Below the pieces are notes generated by a model. The model worked only from the letters and a program-made list of their open reading frames with translations, searched no databases and was not told where the DNA came from. Below, one piece after another: positions 39,101 to 54,100 of a DNA stretch of 64,000 nt (positions are counted from its first letter, which is position 1; each line of letters starts with the position of its first letter). The position numbers were made by a program, and so were the translations under genes. The DNA comes from Athripsodes cinereus (lineage: Eukaryota; Arthropoda; Insecta; Trichoptera; Leptoceridae), in contig OX388312.1 in the NCBI GenBank assembly GCA_947579605.1, forward strand, positions 868,001-932,000. The letters run 5' to 3'.

Positions 39101-42100
39101 CACTTGCTCATGTTTTGCATGCACTTTTTGCTATTATAACATTCATACGGTTCCTCATGCAGGTTACTCTCCAGTTCATAGTACTCAGTACTTTTCGTCC
39201 TCAGTGGATTAAATCCTAAAGACGACACACTTTACACACACACACACACACATTAAATCCTAAGGACACACCTTCGAGTACCCTTTTTGGACACACCTTC
39301 AAGTACCCTTTTTGGACACATCTTTGAGTACCCTTTTTGGACACATCTATGAGCCATAATTATCTTCTTTGTCGTTCTGCTCTCTGGCCATTACACCAGC
39401 TTTCTGCTCTCATCACATTCTTCTAATAAAACACTTTTACAAACTTAACTGAAAACTTTTAATTTAACCTATCCCTGTATTCTGCTTCCCTTAAAGGATA
39501 CATAGAGAGAACGGAATGCCAAATTAGAGATAGAATGCGACTTTGATCTATCTTTACATACTTCTATCACATCCTTCACATTCATAAAATTTCTCATGCA
39601 CAAGTGCTGATTTCTTTTACTTAACACGCAGCAAGAAATTAAACCATGTGATAATCAGGCTTGTACACTTCCTGACACTCTTTCTTTCAGACAAATACAT
39701 TTCTTTCACAAGCCTTTCATCATTCATTCATTCCACATGTGCAAACAAACACAACTTATTTTTCACTCATTGTCTTTTTCATATAATAACAAACATCAAA
39801 AAGATAAACTTTTTATTTAGATTTTTAAAGTAAATATTAAATATGGATGTTGTGCATGAGTACCTTTGAGAACATGACCTGGGCCAGGGCAAAGGAAGAG
39901 TTCCAATCCACAAACAAGTGCTTCAGAGGAATATCAGCCGCCATCACATTACTAACATCTTTATCCAGTTTACTGATCACATTTGTGAATTGTGCTACAT
40001 AAAATATCTGAAAACAATAAATAAAATAAACATTGACCTACCCAAGGAAGTGCGTCATATTCAGGCTGATGAAAGCTACAAAAATGTGTAAAGGAATATG
40101 TCACAAAGAAAAATCTTGTTCTGCAACTTTAAAAGCGTTATAATCTATTATTTCTGTCATTGTAACCAGATAAAAAACTAGATAAACAAATGTATATATT
40201 AACCTCCAAAGCATCCTGGGATGCAGCTCTCAACATGGGAAGCAGGAATCTGTTGAGGAGATTTAGTCGGATACCAGGATCACGCGATCTGTTGAAGAAT
40301 ATATCGTAAACCCAGTCCAGCATTATGTAAGCCTGGTGAGGGCTGATACTTTCTATCAGAGAGACAACCTTATGACCTATTTGTTCTTCGCACAAATGCT
40401 CTTTATCAACTGAAAAATTAACGAAACACTGGATTAAGGTCTTGGGCAACAATTTTCCAATTATTAATCCTTATTTATTAAGTCAATATAAACATCAAAA
40501 CAGCAATCAAGTTGATGGTATCAGAGTTAAACCAATTACATAATTTTGATGTTATTGACCGAAGGTACTTGTTGGAAGTCCATTTCAAGATAAAATTGAA
40601 AAAAACATAATATATAGTTAACTTTCAAATGACTTTTATTAACTTCGATTAGTAAAAAGTGAGTAAAAAGTGAAAAAGAATTTTCTCTGAAAAAACTTTT
40701 TACTAATCGCCTGATGATGGAGTCGAGAGTCTCCGAATACTAATAACCAAAGTTAATTAAAGTCATTTGGAAGTTAACTACATATTGTGCTTTTTTTCAA
40801 TTTTATCTTCCAATTACATAGTTCAGGCAAAACAATAGACATAAGCAACAGATTTAAAAGAAATATAAACAGGTATATATGACACAACACTATAAACGAC
40901 ACTCCATATTTTCAGAACTTTTCACTAGGAAGCTATTTTTATTAAAGTTTTTAGATTTCTGTACTAGATGGTTAGGTAAATTATTATAAACTTTGATTGC
41001 AGAGTACAGGAAACCATCACAACGTAACAAAATCATCACAGAGTACAGGAAATCACCATGTTTTTAATGTAGTATTTCTGATATGGTCAGCAGCATAGTT
41101 GCATATTTATTTAATACATAAACGGCTAGTGCCTTTTACATAAAATAATACATTACGCAATCACAAATTTCTAGTTCAAAGCATCAACAATTACAAATAA
41201 AAAAAAAACAAATATAATACAATAATTCATCCATTTATCCATCTCACATCTTCTACACATCATCAGTTACAATATTATGTCCATGCACACTATTGTTGTG
41301 AATTTCCCATGAAAAATCTAGGTTCAGAAGAATAGAATCTGATCAGATTAGCTCAATTATTGATAATTTAACCGATGTTATTCATTTTATGAATCTAAAT
41401 GTATTACTGGACGTGTATTGTGAAGGGGTTTTGTTAAAAGCTCACCACAAGATGTGTCCACAATAGCTTTGAAGATAGCAAAATTTCCAGAATTAGCCAT
41501 GGTCTCAAGAAGAGCTCTGTAAAGTGACAAGTAGCTCTCCCTTTCAGGGCTTCCTGGGGGGAACTCACTACTGCGCTGAGGGAAGTGACTAGTTATTGAG
41601 TTTAGAGCTTGTCTGTAACATAATGATAAAAAGGTCAATGTATATTTATCAATGTTATTTTTACATTGTATGAGGTCACATATGTAAAAATAACACATGA
41701 AACTACCATATAAGGCTTAGAAAAGACAACACCACCTTATTCGGTAGTACCCTGTACGGGACTTGAGCCCGCATCTCTAACCTTGTCACGAGGAGCGCTT
41801 TGTCCAATTAAGCTGCCGAAACTAGTTTAGCTAGCTTAATTGGACAAAGCACTGCTCTCAACAAGATTAGGGTCCCGTCCGGGGCACTACCGAATGAGGT
41901 GACATTGTCTTTTCTAAGCCTTATAAGGTAGTTTCAATGTACATATCGAGGGGTGAAAGGCTATTTGTTTTAAGCGACATTTTGTGAACTTTACAGGAGA
42001 GCAATTTAAAGTTATTTTTTTTAGAAAAAAAAATATTATAAAAAAACGATTAGTCCTATTTAAAAACGTTCTAAGAACAGCATGTTTAAAAAAAATCAAC

Positions 42101-45100
42101 ACATATTTTGGCATAATTTTCAGTAATAATACCTTCAAAACATCCAAATTATGTGTCGCTTAATACAATTTGGCTTTTATCCGGAGTCAGGAAAAATGAT
42201 TCAACCACCAACGGCATAAAACATTAATGAAGGGAAAAACGTTTTAAGCGACATCGCTGTAATTAATTAGTGGAAGGAATAACGATTTATCTGACATTGA
42301 CCAAAGATAATTGAAATCGAAACCTAGACCAATCGACGCAGAAAAATTTGCCGATTCCGACCATATATATAACTCATTTTCGGCAAAAGTGTCGCTTAAA
42401 ACAAATAGCCTTTCACCCCTCGATATATTGTTACTTTGCTATTTATCAACAATGGTTAAGTATCAGAAATATTTGTGTCACCATTAACTAACACTCACCT
42501 TTAGAACTTTTTGACATATATCAGTTAATTGGTGACATAACACAATGTTTGGTGCACTATTAACACAATGGCCTAATGGCCCAAACACTTTTTAATATAA
42601 TGTTTTCATAAATTTAGTTCTTTATATTATTAGTCAGAGTTCCTCCATACCTAAGTACCTACAGTGATTATCACAAGCACCAGATATATTTTCAGTTATC
42701 CAAAAATACTTGTTAAGTATATTAACTTAATTTTGCATTAATTAATTTTGTTCATCACTGTACATTGGTTAGAGAATATTCTAAGGCGTATCCAGGGGAG
42801 TGAGAGGATGCGAGGGGAGTGTTGTGAATAGAATGTGTGGAAATAAATTTCGATGTACAGGAAATGTTGAGCGAATAGATGATAAAAGGATGACAAAGAG
42901 AGTATATTTATTTTAAAAAGGGTGTGAGAAAGCAGATGTCCAATAACTACGTAGCTTGCCTATGTGGATCAAATTATAAAGGGCTGAGTAAGAAAAACTG
43001 GTGTACATATATGAGAAATTGGATGAATGTGGAGAAAGCAAAAGGAGTATGTAAATATAGATTAAAATGGTATTCCGTAGTATGGTAGTATCCAGGGAGA
43101 AAAGGGGGCAGATAGCACTCTTGATATCTTGTAGTTAGTGTTAAGTGAAAAATGAAAACAATATCCTAATCTGTTTATGTAGTAAGATATTTTTGGAAAA
43201 TTAAAAAAGTATGTATACTGGTAAAAAAATTATTCAACATTAAATCTTACGATAAGTCATCGTTTATGATGGTATCATCCGAAGGTCTGCAAACTGCAGC
43301 TAAAAGATATGTCAGCTTGGTCTTCATCTCCATACTTTTCTCAGGATCCTTCAGCTCTCCCAGAAGCCAGTGGCGTAAGGTGCCAGTGGAGAGGAGTTTA
43401 AAAATATCTTTAGGAAGTGCTATAGCCAACATGGTTAAATATTCCCTTAGCTCAATGACATTATATCTTTCTATCAACTTTGGCCACACCTAAAGTACAT
43501 TATAAATAAATGATTAATATCACAAAACATTTGATTCGGGTGGATTGCATGTGTATGAATTTAATAAATTGAATAATGTATTTTAAAAAAGTAAATCATA
43601 AATATTATCATCGAAGACCCAACTGTCAGGGTCTCGGGGTACAATCTCCCTTGAAAAGTCTGGGTCCAACAAAACAATTCGCATGGGTCAAGGCTACTGC
43701 AACTACCTAATGTGGAAATGGGGTAAGAGGGAGAGAATGTGACTGTGGGGCTCAGTCCCAAACAATCCAACATCTGGTGGAGGAGTGTCCAAAAGAAAGT
43801 ACGAGGGAGACTGCGGACGGACATCCATAGGTCGACCCTAGAAGCAGTGCAATGGCTTTCTGGATGAGAACCAAGGATTTGATTTGGAATGATTATTAAT
43901 ACAAGCCAAAGCCATGAGTAAAGTAATGGTAAAATATGTCTTGAAAAATAAAAAAAATATCTACATGCAAAATAAATTGTGTGAATGTAGAGAATGTAGA
44001 GAGTACATATAGACAGCTTCATTTATTTTGATACATAGTCATATATAATATTTATTTATACCTGAATGATCCAAGTAGTGAGATAGCGTAGGAACGATTC
44101 TTCTTGAAATTTCTTTTCTATTATAAATTTGAGAACAGTTTCCACCAGAGTCATGTCGCAATTGTGATGGACATCCAGTTCCATCAGAAAACTCACATAA
44201 TGCTTTATAAAATAAACACACAGCTCATGTTGAAACACTTTCAAAAAAGCATTAACATACTCCGTTTCTTTGTCAGAATTCAATAATGTGTTGAGTATTT
44301 CGGTAATTTGTATTAAATTAGTGTTGAGAACAAATTTCATCATGTATCTCTCGAATTTAACTGAAACATTACTTGTCAAACAATCCTTCTTCAAAAAGAT
44401 TTGTTGGAATATTCCCGATGGTTTAAAATGTCCCACATTTGAATATAATCTCGGTGACTGTAGTTTTTCCAACAACACAATTTGATCATCAATATACTTC
44501 ACAATAGAGTCGGGCGCCTCGAGGTTAGAGGCTGAACAGTGGCTTCCCACTATTTCATCAAATTTATGTTTTTTAAATGATTCACAAATACTAACAAACA
44601 ATTCCCATTTCTCTTTATCCAAACTATGTTTTATTTCATTAATCATGTGTCTCATACTTAAAATATGATTATTTGCGTTTGTGTTTCTGCTCATGATGAT
44701 CCACATATCGAAATCAAACAACCAATACGCAACGGACGAACACAATTTTTCGATGTAAGCATTCAACAATCTTGTATTAGTTTCTTTTTGTATATTTAGT
44801 AACATTTCATAAGACTTCCAATAAATATTGAATAACAAATCTTCCAATATTTTTATTTGATACAATGCCAATTTGTTTTTGGAAAGGTTCAGAAATGTAT
44901 GCTCATGGTCCAATGAAAGCAAAAAATCCACACTGTCAAATAATTTGAGATGTTGAATATTTTCTTGGGTATATGTAATGTTGGGATCCATTATATTAGA
45001 TTGATGAAACAATACATGAGTGTCTACAGATGAAATGATATTTTTTAATACTTTGACAGTATTTATATAATTGTTTATATTTACAGAGAAGATAGAAGAG

Positions 45101-48100
45101 TCAACAACAATATCTGGTTCTAAGTAACACTCGGCAACATATTGGAATCCTCGAGACATGATCAATTCATTTACCAAGTCACTTTTGTCATTGAGTTGTT
45201 TAAAGACTATTTTATGGGTTGTAAATATTTTATTGGCAGTGACACGACAGTTACAGTCTTTTACTTGTTTAAGGAGCCATAATACTATATCCTTTAGAAG
45301 ACTTTTTCCAAATCCTTTTGGAATTCTTCGGCTGGGATTATTTTTTTTAAACAAGTTGGCTTTGCTTTGAAGACATTTAAGTGTCATATTTATAGCGGAA
45401 GTGGCCTCTTGTTGGTAGATGACATAATGTTTGTCCAGATAAGTGTGACCCGTGTTGATGCATGACACGCACAAGCTAAGAATCTCTGGCAAGAATTTGT
45501 CTATCAGCGAATCTATTTGATAGACTTCTGAGACTATATTAGTGAATATAAGGAATCCACCGCGCTTCCTATACGCTGTAACAAAATTAAATTATGCATT
45601 GTTAAAAATTTGCTCCATTGCCTGGAAAATATTTTTCTATTATTTGAAAATACAGAATAGAGTGGGAAACCTATTCTTTACTGGAGATTCCACGGGACAA
45701 AATAAATTTAAGAGATACATTATCAAAATCATCAAACAATTTGCGTATTACGTAACATTGGAGTATGTACGCAATGCCAATACAACTAGCATCTAGAACT
45801 CAGTAATAAAGCATACCACCAATCCAGAAGGTTTTATTTTGTTTATTGACAAGGACAAGACAATCTGTGTGTTTATTAAACAAAGTAAGTCTGCTGGCAA
45901 ACTCACATGTGAGATATGCTGGGATGGTATGTACAATAAACTTATTTAATTTACTTTAAGATGTGTACATAAGTGGATCTTATGTTTTTTTCGTGTTAAT
46001 CTCATTTTTCAAATGGTTATCACTGTGGATTATGTATTTTATATTTTACTATAATTATATCCATCACTCATCACAAAGGCGCAACACTGTCGTGGTGAGT
46101 GGTGTTTTAATTTACAATAAATAAATAAATATATGATTACCATCAGGATGTACAATGGCCTGGCAGATAGATCTTATAATGGCTGCGGCTGCTGTAGGTC
46201 CATTGGCCACTTCTCTACTTGAAGACTGTTTGATACTCCACTTTATCACTTCCTTTAAAGCCAGACAAGCTTTGTCACGGACCAGACTATCGGATGGATG
46301 ATAAGCACCTTTCTGAATTAACAAATAACATTTACATCATTATCAATCTATCTATAAATAAATAATACTAACTTAAGGAGTACTTCCGCAACCTGAAACT
46401 TGAAGAAGACGGCACTTGTAGATTTTTTGAGGAGGAAGCTGTTGGCGGATTGCAATGACGTGGAATTTGCAAGAATCAAAACCCTAGGCAAGCACTGGGT
46501 AGAAGTGGAATCTCTCCACACCTTAGATCCTCCCAAGATTTTAGACTTTATAAGATGTCTAGGACTAGAGGGTTCGTTTTGACTGGCAACACCTTTGGTG
46601 CGCTTTCGGAGGCGCTTTGTTACACGAGGACGATCAATGAAGAGATGAGAGCAGCCTTATCAACAATTGCTCCAAATTTTGATCGCCTGTTCTCAGTTAA
46701 GCAGGTTCACATTTCCCACTAAACTTCTTTTCATATTAGGTGTATTGATTTTAGTGATACTTAAATAAATATTATTTAAACTTTTTTTTCTTCAATGTAC
46801 CTTTAAAATTTCTTGATTTGATAGGTATACCTTGAACACAAAAAAAATGCGGAACACTGTTCTAAGCTATGTTCTTGAAAAGAACACTGAAGGGCAAAAA
46901 AAGAAAAATTTAAATTTATTTAAAACCTATGTTCAAAAAAATCTTTTTTGGTGATATCTCATGGAATAACCCCTGTGATATTTTATACATACCATCAATG
47001 CAAGAAGGAACTTTTCAGTTTCCAAAGATGACACATTTACCGGAGACGTGAACCAGTGGCAGGACTGTGTAAGAAGAGGATCAAACATGTCCTGAATAGT
47101 GGTGTCAGGGTCTGCAGCCAGTACTACCATCACACCAGTCAGCTCCCATAGTGTATTGGTCAGAGACACTTTGCTGGAATGTGGCAGTGTACGATCTGGA
47201 ATCATTAACGGTAAATTTATGTTTACATTGTTTAACCATTATTTTAAGTCACTGGACCGGGATGAGACATGTGGGGAGCTGTTCCGGGTTGCGCAAGATA
47301 GAGAAGCCTTTGCCAGAGTGATTGCCAATGTCAGGGGGGACCTGATACGGCACGAGAAGAAGAATCATTGTTTTAGGTTATATATTATGTTATTTAAAGA
47401 CATAAAGCTATTATTAAAAACTTAGAAAAGACAATGTCATCTTATTTAGTAGTTTCTTATATGATAGTTTCATGTGTTAAATTTATACGCAATCATTAAC
47501 ATTAATATGAGAGCTAGGCATTAACAAATTAATGACTTACAAAATTGACTTCAATGTTACATAAGTTACATAAAAAAAATCTAAACATTAGTAAATAGTG
47601 TAATAGAAATTAGTGAATACTTACGAGTGCCATACATGAGTAGAATCAAGGAATGCAACACTTGGCACGCAGTCACTCTGGTATCTCTGTTGGTACTGTT
47701 GAGAGAAAGATCCTTGACACGTGGTATCAGCGAGTCCAAGTATATCTACACAAACACAAACATTTTATTGTCAGACACAGTATCATTCTCTGGCACCATC
47801 TAGTGTTAAGGTTGATAATCAATGGTAGGTCGTTAGCAGTCTCGAACACAACCATAAATATGATTACTGTTCGTTGTTGCATTTACTCAACAGATGTGGA
47901 ATACAATGGTTCGAAGCAGGAATTACTGGGATTGGTGAATGTAACACTAGTAAAGTGCACTTAAATCAGCCTAAGCTAATTCGTAGGCATCAGAATACCA
48001 TTTTTGTTTCCTACTGAAGGGAGTAAGCATAATCTGCAGGTTGTGTAGATAATTTTTTTAATGCATTTGGCTATTGCGGCGTACAGAGAGCTGGATGCGA

Positions 48101-51100
48101 ACGTCAATCATCAAGCATCAAGCAAAAATCTTAAATCTTTCGGCGACAATTTGGAGCATTCTCCGAAGAAATATTCGAATGAATGCCTTCATTACGTCTC
48201 ATGGACGGGTAACGAAGGCATCCATTCGAATATTTCTTCGGAGAATGCTCCGAATTTTCGCCGAAAGATTTAAAATTTTTGCTTGATGCTTGATGATTGA
48301 CGTTCTCATCCAGCTGTCTGTACGCCGCCATTCTGGCTCTATAGATTCAATGGTAAATGTCTAACCAACCAAACTCAAAGCCATATTGTCCATTGTTTTT
48401 AATTTTCCTTAGGCCCTTAATATGCAGGCACTTAGGGTCGTCATACACACATATAATATTCATCACAATTTCAAATATATTAAAAATAAAACAGTTAATA
48501 AAATTATTTAAGTTACAAAAGACAATTTGCATTCACACTCAGGACTAGAGGACAAACCCCATCGGTGCATATGGTCTGCACATTTGCCATGCCCTGTCCT
48601 AGTATGGCAGACTGAATCCCAGTATTAATAAAATTGTGCACACGAGATATCTCCTGAGTAATATTCTAAACATTGTATCATTCATTATTACAAAAACATT
48701 TTACAAGATATCATCATCATCATCGCCCTCAACGCTCCTCTCGGGAGCACAGGGCAGAAACCAGCCTCCTCCATTCAGAGCGTCTCTGTGCCAATTGCGT
48801 CACCTCTTCCCACAACATTCCTTGCGCTCTGATATCGTTGTCATAGGAACGGTGTATTGTGAAAGAGGGACGCCCGGGCCGACGGAACCCCTGCGGACGG
48901 AAAAACAGTGCTCTTCTTGGCCAACTATCATTGGGCATTCTCAAAACATGTCCCAGCCAGGACCATCGTCTCTCTTGTATTACGGAGATTACAGGTCTCT
49001 GCTGGGTGCGCCGGCGCACAGCATCATTTGTAACATGTTCATACCATCTGACATCCAAAATCCTTCTAAGACACTTGTTTTCAAAGCTTAGTATCTTCCG
49101 CTCTTGAGCCTTGGTTAAGTGCCAAGACTCGCAGCCATATAGAAGGATTGGGATGATGCACGCATTGAACAAGCCACATTTTGTCCTGATGCTGAGTCCA
49201 GACGCCTTCCAAACTTTGTTCATGTTGTTGAAAGCCCCGCTAGCTGCTCCTATGCGGATTGGTAATTCCGACCGGAGATCACCCTCTGGCGTTATGGTTG
49301 CTCCCAGGTACCTGAATTTACTAACCTGAGATATTTGGGAATTGCCAACCATTAGTGGGGTGTGAGTACTCGTGCATGTACTATTACATATGTACTCCGT
49401 TTTACCAGCGTTGATACGAAGGCCAAGGTGCAAGGAATTTTCATAAAGAGCATTAGCGTTGCACTGTAATCCGTCCACAGATGTATCAAAAAGGGCTAGA
49501 TCATCCGCATATTCAAGATCGTGCAGCACTCCCACAGACGTCTCACTGTTTTCACGCTGTGATAAAGGCACACCGCCAGGGCCCAGAATAGATTTTCTGA
49601 GCAGGTAGTCCATAATTATGGCAAAGATAAAAGGTGCCAATATACAGCCCTGCCGGACTCCAGTGGTGATCCTGAAGGTGTCAGTTGGACCACTTGATGT
49701 TCTGACAGAACATTCAGAGTCCATATGCAGGGCTTTGATCATGGTTACCACCTTGGGCGGGATGCCATACGCGGCCAGTATTTTCCATATGGTTGGTCTG
49801 TGGGGGCTGTCAAAAGCTTTTTCGTAGTCAATGAAGCAACATGCAAGCGGTGAGTTGAACTCTTGCGACTGTTGGAGTACACATCTGGCACAAAAAATTG
49901 CGTCCGAACAGGACTTGCCAGGTACAAACCCGCATTGTTGCTTTCTCAGAGATGCCAACACTGGTTTTTGAATGCGACTCAATATGATTTGTGAGAGAAC
50001 TTTACCGGGCACACTAAGTAGTGTGATGCCACGGTAATTTCCGCATTCCAGTGGGTTTCCCTTCTTGAAAAGTGTCACGATGGATCCATTTCTCCAATCT
50101 TTCGGGCAGAGCTCCTCATTCCACACCTTGTTAAAGAGATGGTACAGTGGGTGGATAAGCGCATTCATGCCATACTTAAGGAGCTCTGCGTGGATTCCAT
50201 CTTCACCTGGGGCCTTGTTGTTTTTTAGCCTTTTTACAGCTGCCTCAATCTCCTCATGTGTTGGGGGGGTTTCGGCTATCCCAGATACCTGTGGGATATC
50301 TAGATCGCTATCCTCATTGCCAACATCAAAAGGTGAGGAGGGGTCCGGTCGGTTTAGAATGAACTCAAAGTGTTCTCTCCATCTTCCTCTTACTAAGTCA
50401 GGGGCAGAGATCAGGTTTCCACTGCTATCATTAATTGAGATATTACATATTACAAGATATAGTAAGTAAAATAATATGAGCAAATAGATATAGAACATAT
50501 CGATGGCTTAGAGCACAGATGTTGTAAGTGCACTTTTCATAGTTTTGAGATAATCAGTGTTGAAAGTTTGAGATGCCATACTATTTAGTACTTACCAAAT
50601 ATAGTTTTTGTTAAATATCTCGTCAATGACACAGAGTTTCGCAATAATATTCCTACGGAACATACTCTCCCTTCATTCCCCTCCCTTTTCCTTTCCCCTC
50701 AATCCTAAAATGCTCACATGTAATTGAATTTATCTCATAGCTTTTCTTCTTTATTTTCATATTCTTAAACATGTACTTTTTTAAATATACATTTATCTTA
50801 TAATCTTTCATCATAATAATTTTAATAACTGTTTTATATAATTTGTTTTTTAACTAACATTTTGTATTATATAACTTAAGTTGTAATTGGCTTTAATTTT
50901 GCACTATTATTTTTTCGTTTATTATGTTATATAAGCTGTAACTTTAAGTTTGAAATAAATAAATAAATAAATAAATAAAAAAATACTTCAGATGATATAG
51001 ATTCGCATGCGTATAATAACTCATTTTCGGTAAAAACTGCACTTACAACATCTGTGCTCTAAGCCATCGATATGTAAATTGTACTTACTTCAATCTTCTT

Positions 51101-54100
51101 CTGCTCGGGACACGGTAAAGAGATGTAAAGTTTCTCGGACAAATCACCCAGCTGAATATCTTCCATATCTTCTTCACTGCAGTCTTTAGGGATTTCTACA
51201 TTTTCAGATTTAACCAGAAGGCATTGCAATGTATCCGAATCCATTTTACCTATAATATATTTGAATATGGTACAAGTGGAATATGATTAGGTGTAATGAA
51301 TAAATAGCCATCAGCACACTTAGTAAACCAATGTTCTGTCTTTTATTTATAATACCTGCATAGATGTAAGGGTCTTAGACGTCAATGAGTGCCATTCCAT
51401 TCCATCTGTTCACCACATTTTGGTGTAAAATGGTTTTGATAGTTTGAAATTTACTTAATATAAAAGGCAAAATTATTGTGGGCATCATAATAAGGGTCTC
51501 CTTAAAGGCATATTGAAATACTGAGCCTGAGACTAACCTAAGAACTTAAGTATCTCATGTTGTACGGCTTCCAGATGTTGGCTGGTACCCTGTGTGAGCA
51601 GCACCCTCCTCCTGCGACTGGCGAACTCATATCTGCCTCCCACGCTTCTCTCTGTTGTCACAATTTTCCCATCAGATATTCCCCAAGAGCATAGGTAGTC
51701 ATTTAATAGTGGCAACACCTGAAATAGTTTCAACATAACTTCTCTGTTATATGAGTTTCATATTAATCCATCTAATGGCAAAAAAACAGGTGTATGTTAG
51801 GGAGAAACTACACTATTGGCATACACATGCACAATTTGTAAAGCGCCATGTATTTGCAACATGATCTCAAGGGCGTCATATTGTGAATCCATTATACACA
51901 ACTTCCATCAAACATATACCCTTTAATAGAAGACATACAACTTCCAGCAAATACATACTCTTTAATACATAGAAGACAATTCAGAAAAGTTTTGAAGAGA
52001 TTTTGATAACTCAATTTTTTCCTAAATATTTTTAAATATGACCAAATGAACAAATTTTTTATCCCCCATTGTTGGAACATTGTAAACCCATATTTTTTGC
52101 TGTTTTCTGGGACATATATTTATTTTTTAGAATAAGTAGGTCCTATTTCATTAGGGATGGAACGTAAAATTGCATCTTATACTAAATTACATCCTATTGT
52201 AAATCTGTGATAAAAGTAGCATTTAGTTAAAATAGTCAAACAGATGAATATCAAAAAATAAACAGTAACTTTTGGGGGTCAGATTTTTTTTAAATCATAA
52301 AAAAATGTGACACCCTGTATAAATATGTCCACTCACAAAATGTTCCAAATGGTCTCCTCTTTATACTATATCAGTTTGTCTAAAGTTTTGCTGAACACCC
52401 TGCATATTGCATTGCGATGCTGACACATCAAACTCAGAAATTTAATCTCTGTTTACCAAAAAGTTACGCATTGTATCAGTCTTACTGTGACGAGGGTATG
52501 TATGTATACGTACCTTGACACAGACAGGTCTGAAGCTGTCACGTCCTATGACAGAGTCCAATCTCTCCAACATGTTCACAGCCTGAGTTATCATCTTTAA
52601 ATCATTCCTGCCATGTCTCAGGACAACCTGCGGGACCATCAATATCATATTTTATTTATTTATTTTACTCAGGGCCTTATTGTGCAGTCATACATATAAT
52701 ATTAATTACAATTTCAAATATACTAAAAATAAAACAGTTTTCATAAAATAATTTAAAATAAATCATTTCACATATTTTTGAAGTCACGAATGAAAGGAGT
52801 CAATTAATTACACAAAAGGAACAAATATATTATCACGAAAAGTAATAAAACATTTCTATTCATGTATCATTTCATCAATTGTGTAGAGTGATTTATCGAC
52901 TAGATACAATTTAACAATTTTCCGGAAGACCAACGCACATCATCACACTTAATTGTATCTGGAAGTTAATTAGAAAGTCTAACACTAGGACATACAAAGC
53001 TACGATCCAACTTAGAGAGCCTATGCTCTATTGGTCTAAATTTTGGTTCAATCTTGTATCAAAATAATAAAGTCTTCATTGAGTGGTGTACTCTGTGCTA
53101 TCTAAATGTTTCTGTGCATAACATATTAAACATTATTTCAAACAGGTTACCAATACTTTATTAGGAACTGAGGATGTTTTTTTTTCAATCCAATCAAACT
53201 GGAGTGTTATGAGATGTATATAATTAGGTTAATTATATATGTGTAAATTATAATAAGTATATATTTTTTATATAAATAATCAAAACATTGTACTTGAATT
53301 GCTTCTGAGATAATATCCAATATGTTTTCTTTGAGCATCTCTTTAGGCATCTGAAGAACAAAGAGAGCAGACCTTAATTGATGTGCACCACTCGACTTGT
53401 TGATAGAGATATTCTGGAAAATAACAAATATAGAAATTATTAATACAACTTTTATTGAGAATCGGTTTTCACACTTTTGGAGTAACCAGTAGGTAGTAAG
53501 TGAGATATACCTACAGTAGACCAATTGCATGTAATAATCATGCAAGTTGTCTTGTCTGTGCCAATAAATAGATTAAGACACTCAGTATGAGTGGCACAAC
53601 TCATTTCTGAATTAAAGGTGGTAAGTATTTCACAAGTGATGTTTTTTTACAAATACCAGCCTTTTAAATGATACTCAAATGTGTAGGAGACCTATTTTTT
53701 TCTTTGCAGAGGATTCTAGAGAACAACAATATGAAATAAAAAAATACCATTAATATTTTTGTGACTTGATCTACTACATTCGAGTGATCTGCTTCTCTAA
53801 AGATGTCTAGTTTCTCAGCCACAACCAAAGAAGACTGTGCCACCTTCAAGAGGCTGGTAGATAGAGGGTTTATCTTCAACCCTAGAATCACTACTCGGAG
53901 AATTTTGCTTAACCATGGACGAAACCACTCCATTGATAAAATGTCACTAGCAAAGAAGTCCAAGATGGCAGAGGTTAGATCACAGAGGTTTACAAATAAA
54001 CTGTACTCTGAGGGATTATTTAGCATGTGGATCTCTTCAAACTCAGACTCGGTGTTGGTTTGTGAAATGATATCCTAAAACAATACAAGACACCAGTAGA

